The notes under the pieces: generated by a model | What the model saw: the letters and a program-made list of their open reading frames with translations, nothing else | Told to the model about the DNA's origin: nothing | Database searches by the model: none | Made by a program: the position numbers and the translations under genes | NCBI GenBank assembly: GCA_014526335.1 | Contig: JACTAT010000002.1 | Coordinates: 6,223,832-6,287,831 of the forward strand | DNA length: 64,000 bases | From: Chrysaora quinquecirrha | Lineage: Eukaryota > Cnidaria > Scyphozoa > Semaeostomeae > Pelagiidae | Direction: 5' to 3' | Shown here: positions 1 through 12,043 of the stretch, piece after piece | Numbering within the stretch: the stretch's first letter is position 1 | Layout: each line of letters starts with the position of its first letter

Positions 1-356
1 TTTTATTTATGTAGTAAATAATAGGCCACTTGAGATACATGTCTTAAACTCTCAGATCGAAGTAAGTTTGCCCTTTGGCTTTTGCAAAACCACTTTTATG
101 GGCCTAATCCTATTAATAGTGGCTTTCGATAAGAAAACTTTTGTTCTTGTTCTTCTGTGGCTCTTCTTCATAAAAGTAATCGCATATTTATATCTAATCA
201 AGCGCATCGCGTTTACTCCTAAATTTATAGATGAGTGTGCTGCGGAGTAACGGACGATGAAACGAAATTAGTCTTTGATCTTGTGTTCGTGTCGACAAAA
301 TAAATCATAAATTTTAGTCTTACTTACTATTACTAAGACAATATTTTATTTTTTAG
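1..356. other. Left edge: intron or upstream part of the ERG channel gene
   Basis: No convincing coding exon was recognised here. The exon that in ERG channels encodes the amphipathic cap before the PAS domain is expected upstream and was not found, so it probably lies left of the window. A 60-codon open frame at 68-250 has no recognisable family features and is taken as chance. Confidence 0.4.
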
Positions 357-3300
357 CTGGCAGGAATTTTGTGATTGGAAATGCCCAAGTAGATGGCTGT
401 CCGATTATTTATTGCAACAAAAGCATATGCGAATTGACAGGATATGACAGAAGTGAATTGGTGCAAAAAGCCTGTTCATGTGATTTTTTGTATGGTCCAG
501 AAACAGATCCAAATTCCGTCAGTGAAATAAGAAAAGCCTTGCAAAGAGACACAGAAGCAAACATTGGACCTGTTGTGTATTATAAGAAAAATGGTGAGTA
601 CAGTATGGATTGATACCGAAAGTGGGGGTAATTCTGGCTATAATTTGTAGTTCGTTATGCCGAAATGAATTAAACTCTAGGATTTTCCTCTCTGATTTCT
701 TATGAACGAAAGGAAGCGGCGTATCTTTGTAAACAAAATATTTTGCTTTATTTGAGATTAGCATGTTTGAGATTTTCGTTTTTAATTGAGTTAACTATCC
801 TTACTTGAATAATCATTGAAAGAATAAAAAACAAAAGGCAAGATTAGGAGCTTCAATCTTAAGCTATAAGTTTCTCATTCCTCTACTTCTTTATGATTGC
901 CACGAGAAACTTGTTATAACAGACACAGGATGGAAGAAAGGTTAATATTGTAGCAAACAGGTTTTTCCTTTCATCTCATTTATATAATAGGTTGATCGAG
1001 TTTTATCTCCTTCGGTTCGTGTTAAAGCAGGAAAACACAGGATGTCTTTCGTTCGGCCATGATTGTTCTGTTTAGCATCCTAAATGCAGATTAGCAATCT
1101 CACGTTGCGTCATTGGTCGTGTTTCTATGTGCTTTTTAACGCTTGATGATGTCGAATCTAATTAGTGTTTTAAGGCAGTTTGGTGACCCAAGAGAAAAAA
1201 AGCAAAGATAGAAAATTTCATGAAGATAGGTGATATATTAAATTAAATACATTAAATACAATTCCATTGACGATATAAATAGGTATGCATGTGCTTCATA
1301 TAAAATGCATGTACGCGCGAGTTTAAAATACCCATATGGCATATGATTCGCAGCATTAAGAATTACATAGTATAAACATATATCCTGATGTTTTACTCCC
1401 ATTAATTATATATTTAAATGCTAATAGTTGCCAGTACCATCACGTTAGAAAATGAATATCGCCACAAGTTCAATTTATTATCTATTTATATGCTAATAAG
1501 AATTCACTGTTGTTGACCAAAATAAGACGCACATTTCACATAAACAACGACCGCTGTATTGCTGTGTTTTTTACTAAAGAATTGTTTCTAATGATCTTCA
1601 TCTTAAATATTGCTTATTAATATCGTATGTTTGTTATGCTTCGTATTAAGATGAATTGAGCATTTGAAGTCGTTTTAGTTAATGAATGTTATGTAATAAC
1701 TGTTTGTTATATTAGCATTGTCGTAATATTTTCTTTATTAAAATATTTCATTTGCAGGTTCTAAGTTCATTTGTTCTGTAACTGTTTCGCCAGTAAAGAA
1801 TGAAGATGGTGTGGTTTTGATGTACATTGTTAATCACGAAGAACTTACAAAAGAAGAAATTGTCAACGGTATTTATTGCTATGTTTATTTTATGTGTTGT
1901 TTCAGTAAAACGGAGAATCTTTTAGGCATCAAAAATAGCATCGAAAATTTCAAATTCAGATTCTGTTTGTAGAGCCAGAGCGTAGTATAATTTCTTCCTC
2001 AACCTTGATTACTTCTTAATTTCTTCGTTTGCTGTTTAATAATACGAGGCTAGTAATACGTTTCATCCCTACAGTTCGATTGATTGGGATATTTAATTGT
2101 CTTTCATGTAGTTTCTTTTTCGAAACTTAAAAAAATTGACCCAGTATCGAAGTTTCTTGGAGTTTATTAAAAATTCTCATTTAGAAGATTGAACGATGTC
2201 TTAATCATGCTATAAAATCACTCGATTGTAGGCTCTCGATTTTGTCTTCCCGTTACTAAAGTACACACTTTTTTTTATAAGAATACCTTGTTTTTGCCGA
2301 GCCTCGATTATTCTTAAGCTTATTCGATTTTGAGCCTGAAAATATTCTTAAATTATTCTTAATCATCAATGTTGTAAATTGGCCTGAAGATCAAGAGAAA
2401 TAAGTCAAATCTTTGTCATTTGTTATTTTATATTCAAAACTGCATTTCGAAACAAATACAGTAGCCTGACAATCACACTTATTGTACAGTGTAAAAAACG
2501 CAGAGAAATAAAAATGATCCTCGTCAAGCTTGAGCCTCAGATTATTCTTAAACAATTCTTAAATTTCAGCAATTTTGAGCCTGAATATTCTTATAGACTG
2601 TATTCTTATAAAAAAAAGTGTGTACCTTAAAACGGCGCTGGCCCTAAAGTTTCTTAAACTTTTGCTATTAATTGTCCAGCATCTACAAGTTTCTAAAACA
2701 TTTGAGATGTTACCTTGATTTGTTTGTTAATAATAATTTTATAGGGAAAGGAAAGAAAAGAAGAGGGGAGAGGAAGAAAAATCGAAAAAGATCAAAAATG
2801 AAAGAAGAATATGAAGAAATAGCATTGTTAGAAAAAACAATTGAAAGCGAACTGAAACCAGTAAATGGTTGTTTAAAAGGTCAAAATGATGATGGAAGAA
2901 AGAGACTAAGACAGCCAGCAGAAATATGTCATTCACCAACTGAAAATAGAATGTCCAAGATGCTATCAAAATCAGCATCTGATCTACAAATTCAAACATG
3001 CATGATGAATGATAATATGAAAGAATTCGATCATTTAACAAACAAGAATGTGGGATTAAACAAAAGAAATCGAAAAATATCAAGTTCATTGGGAGATTTA
3101 TCACGAGGAATGATCAAAAATGATGTTGTCAAGTCAAATAAAGCTATTTTTCAATCTGTAAATTCATACAAGAAACAAGATAGCATTTTTGATATTGCTT
3201 ATCCTGCTGTACCACCTTGCAAGCAAACGAGCATCAATCCAGGACACAAAGTTGCACAGGTAAATATTTCCTCTTTATTTTTGTGTATTTGTTATTCTTA

Positions 3301-6300
3301 TTTGTTGTGTTTCTTCTAGAAACGATACTATGCCATGCCAGGCTAAAAGTGCGCCAGTACATGTTTTTAATTACAAAATAGGTTTGTTGTGAGAAATGGT
3401 AGAAACCATTTTAGTCTAGTTTTATCAGTTAAGTCAAACGGTGACATATTGTAGCAGTAACTCTTTTTGACTAAACTCTGTTCTCTGTCAGGTTTGAAAC
3501 CCTTTTCTGAAATTTGTTAAGTTTCGAGTAGTTAAGCGGAGTTCAACATTTAATAAAAGGTCTTTTAAAAGCGCGTAAAGGTAAAGAGTTGGAAATACAA
3601 GTTTGATAAGCTTTCCAATTATTATTCATGCTCCATTTAGTTCCCAAAGATTGTAGCCTTATCGTTTTCTTTCATTTTCTTAGACAATTTCGGTCAGATA
3701 TTGTTTCGGATCTCGACATAAGATCTTAAGAATTCTTTTAAATAACCATATTGTGAAGATAGTCTATGACAGAATGTTACAGATGTCATTCTATGTTCAA
3801 TTTGAAAACTGTGAATCAGCAGGCTCGGAGATCGACTCTTTGTTCTTCACAATGACCATCCTTTATTTATTCAAATGCTGTTTGTTAGTCATTAAACTGC
3901 CTAATGTAAACAACGAATGCATAAAAAACATTTATTATGTTGCAACTGATAAGAAAGACACAACTCAATAACAATCAAGGTTTAAATAAAAGAAAAGCAA
4001 CCAACTCAGAATCGGGTTCAGAATCTTCAAGAGTTTTCCAGAGCAGTAAGTTTTAAAGTATTATGAGATCTGTTAATTAATTCCTTTATATCTATATGTT
4101 TCTCATACCTGCACGTTAGTTAAACAGTAGTTTATTATAGTGAAAGGGCTTTATTTATAAGCACATTTAAACAAACTTCAGCGTATAAAGCTTGTAGGGG
4201 AGACGCAAACTTATAATACCTACAGTATAGAAACACAGCAGTTTAATTATATTTGTAGAATATTTAGGTGTAATGCGAGGTTAAATTTGAAAATGACAGG
4301 CATATAATTGAGGCATGGGTTGAAATGCATTGTCTGTGGATTGAATTTGTATTGTGAATGGTATTGTTATTTTCTATAAGACAGTTTTTGGCACAAGTTC
4401 TGTGCAAGCCATTTTTAAAGATGGTGGAATGATTATCCGACAAAATGAAAATTTTGAACTTTAGCATGCCTTACTTTCTCTGGCGATTTAATGTGAAATG
4501 AAAGTGCTTCTTGATTCAACAAATTATGGACACTTGTACATGCAACAGATGATGCCGACTTTAGACCATTGATGTAGTAGCTTATGGCAGCTTGTAGCAG
4601 GATTGTTATATCAGAAATATGCTTGAGGAAACTGTCGCCAGATCAAGATATTCTCGAAAACTGAATCATCAATTTAGAAATTAGTAAATGGGGAAGAGAT
4701 GCACACATTGCTGCGTGAAGAACGTCTTGAATGAAATTGCTTTGAGAAAAATGCCTTGATATTACCAATTACGTTTTGGGTATTTTATTTTTATGACACG
4801 AATCTGAGCTCCAAGAGAGACAAACAGATATAAATGAAGAACAAGCAAACTTCAGTAAATAAAGTTGTTTGCGAATGATGAGAAAGACCAGTCCTTGGAA
4901 GGGACCTGCGGTTCGGAATGATCCTCAAAGTTGTTCATTGAATAGAAGAAAAATCTCTTGACTAGAGTTGGCTTTTTTAAGAGGAGCAGTTGTTGAGATG
5001 GAACGCAAGAAAGTAGCAGATTGCGACGGTTTAAAGTTTAATCATTTGGCAAAAAGCAGACAGATATAATATATAATTAATTTTGCGTTTGCTATTGTCA
5101 ATGGTTTGTACCAAATTCGATAGCCAAGGGAAAAAATATCCAAATAATTTAGCATATTGACGCGTGAAAAGGTTTGATGATTAATGAGAAAAAAACTTTG
5201 CTTGTTTTAACTGTTGCTAGTTGTTGCAGAGCTTACGGAGCAGCAGAATAATCTGTGAAGCATCAAATGTTTGTTTTTTGTTGGTTTGTTGGCTTGTCTG
5301 AAGCCAGATTGCAATTTGAATGTCGGAGTTACCAAGGAGCATTCCACTTTGCAAAAGGCCTTAGGAGGTTTCTGTTGGAGCAAAACGATTTCAAAGAGGG
5401 TTCCTTTAAATCAATAGAATTTACGGCATGGGTGTTCGAGATTCTCAAGAATTGAAGTGCCCTTCGGGAGTAACAGTGTACATTTTTAGCAAAGAAGTAC
5501 TGAGATGAATCTGGCACGTATAGACCGTATACATATGCTAACACATTGCTAATGCTAAATGATAAAACAACTTCTGTTTCTTCTGCCTCTTTGCCCTATT
5601 CCTAACTCCTTTCTGTGGCCAATGGCTATCCACGAAATCATGCAAAATTGCGAAAAGTAAATATAATAGGCTTGCAATTTAAACATTTCAGTGTAAGCAT
5701 GAGCTTCAATAGTAACTGTCTCGCTTCTAATCGTTCGAGCTTTTCTTAGCTGATGATTTTGAACTTTGAGATTTCTCAACGATTTTGCAAAATTTTGGGC
5801 GTTTCTTCTTTCTTTCTTATAGTTCAATTGCTTTTCTTATTGCTTTCTCTGGTTAAAAAACACTAAGTTGAATGATTTTGCTTGTTAAAGATCTGGCACC
5901 CTCAGCTTGAAACAATGGAGCATATGAATATTTAATCGTGGGTTGTGTTCTGAACCTTTTTGATTTGCTAAGCAGTCCATGAGGTTATGTTAACGCCTTT
6001 GCAGTTTCTGTTCTAACTGTAAATTTTCTTCCTTGTATAGTCAACTACTTATAAATAATTCCTTTTCGTACGGCAAAGCACCAAAACTGTTCTAAAGAAG
6101 CTTGCATATTAATTATTAAGTATTAATATAAAGTAATAAAGTATAAATAATTAATATCCATTGTTTTATTAGTGTCTTGTAACCAAAAAATGGTTTTACA
6201 ACACGTCTTTTCATTTTGTTGAAAGCTCATCGTAATAATTATGGTAAACTTCAACAGTTAAACTATAAAACCATTGTAAATAGATTAAGAATTCTCGAGT

Positions 6301-9300
6301 GTGACTAATTCTTAGGTTCAGCTGCCTTCTGTTTTGGGTTTGCTTGCAACTGAGGTTGTGCAACAGAATTTTGCAAAATCAAATCGTCTGTTCTTGGCTG
6401 GATTGTGATTTGTTTATGAAAGATGTCGTCGAAAATTCATCTGAGTAGATCTAATGGAAAGAAATGGGACTCTAAAAGGAGAAAATCTATTCGTGAGACT
6501 TCAGAAACTTTATTAAAGGTATTTTATATGAGATTGAGAATAATCTGAAACGAACATAAAATGGCCTTGATGTTCTATACTTTACTTCAATTGTTCGGAA
6601 ATCTATGTACAGTATTCTGTTTTGAAGCGATTAAAGCATTTCGTTTAGTGAAGTTGTCAAATGCTTTTTGTAGCACTTTTCAATACTCGCGCTGTTATCT
6701 AAATTCAAAGATAATTCCTAAGTTATTTCTGCTCAATTCTACAAAATTTTCTTTATGCTTATGTTATTGCTTTGTTATTTGACTTTCGTCTTTAATGCTT
6801 TGAAGATCACTTCTCTTTAAAAACACTTGTATATTAGACACTTATATATACTGCTGTTGTATATTAACCTGTGTGAAACGTAATGCAAGAAAAACGTAAT
6901 AAATAATTTTGTTTATTTTCAGGTTATGTCTCTTGGCACTGATGTCTTACCAGAATACAAAGTGGAATCCCCCAAAATTCATCCATGGACTGTTTTGCAT
7001 TACTCACCCTTCAAAGCAATATGGGATTGGATTGTATTGTTTTTGGTGATGTATACAGCCATATTAACACCATATATGGCCGCATTTGAACTGACAAGTA
7101 AAACAAAGACATATATTACGTCCTCAGACAGTGCAAGCTACGCAGCATCCATGATTTACAATGATCCACTTGTCATTGTTGATTATATAGTCGATGTTAT
7201 GTTTATCATCGATATTTTCATCAATTTTCGGACAACTTATGTGGACAAGAATGATGAAGTTGTGAGTGATCCTTGTCGCATTGCATTGTTTTATATGAAA
7301 GGCTGGTTTGTCATTGATCTATTAGCTGCTATTCCATTTGAGTTACTCATCATGATTGGAAATACAGAAAGGGTAAATATAGCAATTTTTATTTGTTTTT
7401 ATCATGTTCACTATTCTTCTCTCTTCTGTCTTCTATCTAATGCAGCCTCTCCTCCATGTTCTCTCAATTACAACAACAACAACAATACACCTTTTCAACT
7501 TAGAGCCTCGATTTCAAAATGTACGAAATTTTTTAGCTATTAAAAGTTTGAAAATTTATAAGGGATTTAACGTGAGGACTAGAAGCGTGAAATTTTGCCT
7601 CAACACTAAAATAAAGGTACTGAATTTGAATCTGGGGTAAAAAATTTTTTACGAAAACAGTTGAAAAGGTGTACATGAATCTTGCTTTTTTGTTTTTCAT
7701 TTGCAAATGAATTCGATTTTTTATAGACAACAACATTGATTGGGTTGTTAAAAACTGCGAGATTGCTTCGATTGGTTCGCGTTGCAAGAAAAGTCGATCG
7801 TTATTCTGAATATGGAATGGCATTACTGTTATTATTGATGTTTGGTTTTGCATTAGTGGCACACTGGCTGGCATGTATATGGTATGCTCTGGGTAACTTT
7901 GAAAAGCCAGGATTAGATATGGATGGATGGTTGAGCATTCTTGCAAGAGACACAAAGATGCCTTACAATATGAGTGATCCTGGCAGTGGACCTGATTTAA
8001 AAACTAAATATATTACTGCTCTTTACTTCACATTAAGCAGTTTAACGAGTGTTGGATTTGGAAATATATCACCAAATACAAATGGTGAAAAGATATTTAC
8101 TATTGTTATCATGCTAATTGGGGTATGTACTTTACATATATGCTTATTTCATTTATTTTCTTTAATGTTTCTTATCCCTCATTTTGCAAAATTTACTTGA
8201 TAGACTTGTGAAATACCTAATGTCTAATGTTCTTTGTCTTAGCGTTGATGTATGCTGTTATATTTGGTAATGTAACGGCAATCATTCAAGGACTGTATTC
8301 TGGTATGGCACAGTATCATGCAACAATGAGAAGAGTTCGAGAATTCATCAGATTCTATCAAATTCCACCACAACTTCGACAAAGATTAGAAGATTATGCA
8401 CAATATGATTATTCTTATACTAATGGTATCGATATGACAGAGGTACTTATCTACTGTTTCGCTTACTGTATTCGTCAATGTTGCACATATTTAATGTGTC
8501 TTCTATTTGGCCAACATTGTGTTGCATTTTTGCTTCCCATTTTAATGTTAGTGATTTTGATTCGTGATACAAAAAGAAGTAAAAGTTGTAACAATACCCC
8601 TATTGCTAGGAAACCATACTAGTACTTTGGTGTGATCCTCCATAAACAGCCTACCCACATTAAATCAGGTCTAATCATCAATTAAGCTTTTCATCGCTGT
8701 ATGATCGTAAAGGCCAAAAAATGTTAACAAGAGCATGGCATGGTTGCAAGATGACAAAGATTATAAGAACACCTCTGATCTCTTTACGTCAAAAAGATTG
8801 AAATCATTGCTTTTGCTCTTCCGCTTTTTTCTCTGGTAAGTGAAGTAAATCACTAATCACTAGGCATACGAAAAGAAAGCAAAAAACTGAAGCATATCAT
8901 TTCTATGTTTATTAAGACCTCTAATCAGCTGAGGATATTTCATGTACTAAACATGTCTAACTTGCTCTTAGGTGCTGAAGAAGTTTCCAGAAGGGCTTCA
9001 AGCAGATATTTGTCTACATTTAAATCGCCATCTTTTAACAACGAACCCTGTGTTTAGATCAGCTACACCTGGTTGTTTACGTACTTTGTCTCTGAAATTA
9101 AAAACAACCCATTGTCCTCCTGGTGATTATATAATTCATTATGGAGATGAAATCAAAAATATTTATTGGATTGGAAGAGGGACCGTGGAAGTGATTGAAA
9201 ATGATACAATTACAGCTATTCTTGGTGAGTTGTTAGTTTAATATTTTGATTTATTCTAGCGGCCCAAGCCTGATTAGCCCTGCTTTTCTTGGGTCGCGTA

Positions 9301-11465
9301 AAACACATTATTTTGCTTTAATTTGTATCTTATACATTAATTGTGTGTTTTACAAATGAAATTGAATTGAATTGAATTGAATTATCCATTACATCCCTTT
9401 TTCATTGGTGAAAAATTGATCCGATACCCCCTTCACAATTAATACTGCGCCCCTTTCACGACAAAATTTTTGTTGTTTTGGCATATAAATTGCAATCTGT
9501 TCTGAGATTCTCTCAAATTGTGTCGATTATAGTGCCAAATTGATATCTTATGTAATGAAAGCCTTCGTGGTATTATCCCAGTACATATGCCAGTCATATC
9601 ATTATCTGATTGTATTCAATGCTTCTACGGATGTAACAAGAGAAGGATAGTTTTTCCTTTGAACTAACTTTATTAAGAATTTGGGGGTTTCAAAAATGTT
9701 GTTCCTGGTGCCTCTCTCGCCAACATCCACATTCAGATTCGCTCTCTGCCCCTGGATTTAACTAGCGGACGTATCATTGCGCAGATATTTGCAGGGCACA
9801 TGCTGTAGGTTAACAAGGGACCACAGTAGCAGAAATCTCGGACCGCATTAGCTGAATTCACGACCTGAGTCCTGCACATTGCTTGCTTGTCTGCTGTTTT
9901 TACGTGACAACGTCGGGGTTGAAAGTGTTACAGCTTTTCATCAACTTCAATTCTTTAAACAGGTAAAGGAGACGTATTTGGTGAGAATTTCAGTTTGGTA
10001 ACGGATCGACCAATTGGTAAATCAAGAGCAAGTGTAAGAGCATTAACATATTGTGATTTGCATGCAATTGGAAGAGATGATGCTTATTACATCATCGGAG
10101 CATATCCAGATTTTAAAGAGAATCTCAACAAAGATCTGCAAATTACTTTCGATTTACGAGATCTTGAGGTCAGTAAAGTTTTCTTTCAATATTGAATCAT
10201 TCTTTAAGTACAGGCTACCATGGAACGGGGGGGGGATGAGGAAAATGGGATGATTTGGGACAGATTTTGTAAGGCATTGTATTCTCCGTATGTTTGGCAG
10301 CATATTCTCAATTGCTATATTATCAGGTCTATTGTATGAGAACTTCTAAGAGAACTTCTCTTGGTGAATTGGATAAAGTAAAGAGCAAAGAAGATGCAAT
10401 TTTCGTCCCAATTTACCCCAGTGTTCCAATCCACCGCGTTATGACTCTACTGTATGGTACTATTTAGCACCATGCAATGTACGAATCGTCAGGAATAGTC
10501 CAAGACTGTTCTTCAGCAGGACAGAATTGGATAGGCATATAAGGGAACAGTAAGTAACTGCATGGTATCATATTTTGAATACCAGTGTCCAAAAGCAAAT
10601 AGGTCACATTGAGATTATAATTTGAGCAATTATAGATTCCATGTGAGAAGTTTAGAGACACTTGGGCAAAAAGGAAACATTGGAAGCCCTTGGAAAAATA
10701 GTGCTTTTGGGTGATTTTCCAATGAAACCAAGACAATAAATTCTGTGCAAGCTTTCAGGAGAGCCTCTACCTTCGTTCTGACATGTTTGTTCTGAAGCTG
10801 CGGTTTCCCAAATATGTTCCTGTCTCACATATTGGTTATATTGGATACGTTATTCAAATAATTGAAGTGAACAGAATGTTTAAACTTAATCACTTACTTG
10901 ATATTACATCTGATATTACATTATTAAAACCTTATTTTGATTTTATTGATCGATTCACTGGATGTTTTGTTTCATTTTAATTTTCTTTTGATTGTGTATT
11001 AAGATTACAAATCATATTTTCAATTTCCAGCGAGAGAGAATTGATCGAAGGAGTTCAATGCTGAATATTTCAAACATTTGTCATGAACCTGATGTCATTT
11101 TCAACAGTCCAGAGAAAACAAAGCAAAGACAAGCGTATCACACAGTTCAATTGGAAAATGAAAATGGAAACGAAATATTTGAAGAAGATAAGTATTTTGC
11201 TTTATCTGATCAAATGAAATATAAACCTAATGATTGTAAGAAGGATACGAGGTTGGAAAACATAAACGAAGAAAATGTCGAGCCAAATTCAGATTGTTGC
11301 AATTGCAATATTGAACTAAGACAAGACATAAATAGACTGAAATTTCAACTAAATCATGTCGAAAAAACAATGAATTCTTATATGAAGAAGATATTGCTAC
11401 AATTAGAAGCAAATTCAAAACAATCCGTTGCTAAATCCAACGATCAAATTGACACATCTGTATAG
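357..11465 (+). CDS. KCNH2/6/7-like (ERG): ERG-type (KCNH) voltage-gated potassium channel, 5' end missing
   Basis: Plasma-membrane voltage-gated K+ channel of the ether-a-go-go-related (ERG) subfamily. Exons by splice signals and frame: 357-593, 1758-1868, 2745-3259, 6423-6518, 6923-7372, 7727-8122, 8243-8442, 8972-9224, 9963-10168, 11031-11465. The first two encode the PAS domain ([23 protein letters not shown]). Exon 3 is a basic linker of about 170 residues. S1 starts in 6923-7372 ([18 protein letters not shown]). Exon 7727-8122 has S4 ([10 protein letters not shown]), the pore and the ERG filter SVGFGN. The next has the S6 end (MYAVIFGN; the ERG drug-site Tyr and Phe are kept). A C-linker and cyclic-nucleotide-binding homology domain follow ([23 protein letters not shown]), then a tail with a short predicted coiled coil ([13 protein letters not shown]). 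The 8122/8243 junction is one base out of frame (see findings). Family assignment is secure; ortholog number is not. Confidence 0.93.
594..1757 (+). other. ERG intron
   Basis: Non-coding stretch between the two PAS exons, bounded by GTGAGT at 594 and TTTGCAG ending at 1757. AT-rich; I see no gene, repeat or RNA gene in it. Confidence 0.6.
2261..2625. mobile_element. Small inverted-repeat element (MITE-like) in ERG intron
   Basis: A 365-bp non-coding segment is bounded by perfect 25-bp inverted repeats: 2261-2285 begins GTACACACTT and ends TATAAGAATA, and 2601-2625 is its exact reverse complement. Inside, the words GAGCCT and ATTCTTAA recur several times as direct repeats in both halves. No open frame is present. 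Size, perfect terminal inverted repeats and intronic location fit a miniature inverted-repeat transposable element. Target-site duplication is not clear: the flanks are CTAAA on the left and CTTAAA on the right. Confidence 0.7.
3260..6422 (+). other. Long ERG intron
   Basis: About 3.2 kb between the linker exon and the pre-S1 exon. AT-rich. I found no convincing exon, repeat or RNA gene. A short open stretch near 3980-4050 followed by GTAAGT resembles an exon but cannot be joined in frame. Confidence 0.5.
6423..6518 (+). promoter_or_regulatory. Possible alternative first coding exon of ERG (short N-terminus)
   Basis: This 96-base exon begins with ATG directly after AG, is open for 32 codons and ends at AAAG/GTATTT in the frame of the S1 exon. 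The encoded tail ([13 protein letters not shown]) aligns with the conserved stretch just before the S1 segment of ERG channels. It can be read as an internal exon (phase 0 on both sides) or, because it starts with a Met and the upstream pyrimidine tract is weak, as the first exon of a short isoform lacking the PAS domain, as vertebrate ERG1b does. Sequence alone cannot decide. Confidence 0.45.
9259..9383 (+). mobile_element. 3' tail of a truncated LINE in an ERG intron
   Basis: A 125-bp piece with two consecutive hairpins and a microsatellite end. The first stem pairs GCGGCCCAAG (9259-9268) with CTTGGGTCGC (9288-9297). The second pairs GTAAAACACA (9298-9307) with TGTGTTTTAC (9344-9353). An (AATTG)n run ends it at about 9357-9383. 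A stem-loop plus short tandem tail is typical of 3' ends of CR1/L2-like non-LTR retrotransposons, so this is read as a severely 5'-truncated insertion. No coding sequence remains. Confidence 0.6.
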
Positions 11466-12043
11466 AATTAAATAATAATAATTATCAAATATATTCTTAA
11501 TTATTAACTAAATTATTAAATAAATTCATCATTAAGTTACAAAGTTATCTTTAGAATGTGTATTTGAACTAATTTTAATGTTTATTTGGTTTTACGAACA
11601 GTGTCTTACTCGATAAAATCTATATTTCATTTTGAATATTTTAATAAGATAACCTATTTTAGAATTTCATTTGAAATATTTAAATACAATCATTCTGTTG
11701 TTCATACTTTTATAATGATGTTAAAAGCATTATTTGTTTTAGTTGTCATTATTTATTTATTAGCAGTTAGCAGAGCTACTCAGAAAGCAGAGTAACTTTT
11801 TAAAAGTAGTTTGCTTTCTCTAGTTCTTGAAGTAACATAACATTAACATTAAACGTGTAGAATACTTAGTTTGCCTTTTTTTGTATTAGACTATTTAAGT
11901 ATGATAAGAAACGTAGTCCTTATCGCTGTAAATTGCAGAAAATTCAATAGAAAGAAAAGCAGCTACATTTTCTTCATATAGATCCTTTACGAATCTTGAA
12001 TATTATATATCTAAGATGAATAAATAAATAAATAAACAAACGA
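11466..12043. other. Convergent intergenic region ERG / CHPF
   Basis: The 3' ends of the (+) ERG gene and the (-) CHPF gene face each other here. An AATAAA hexamer lies at 11519-11524, 54 bases after the ERG stop, and is a plausible polyadenylation signal. The 69-codon open frame at 11586-11795 is AT-rich and unconvincing. Nothing else was recognised. Confidence 0.5.

Noticed and set aside
68..250. 60-codon frame at the left edge as a small membrane protein
   Set aside because: AT-rich hydrophobic frame with no start context or family signature, in what is probably an ERG intron.
3977..4050. Small Ser-rich open stretch followed by GTAAGT in the ERG intron
   Set aside because: No acceptor puts it in the required phase 0; stops occur in the frames that could be joined.
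10326..10467. Open stretch after TTATCAG in the ERG intron as an extra exon
   Set aside because: No donor in the right phase connects it to the next exon at 11031.
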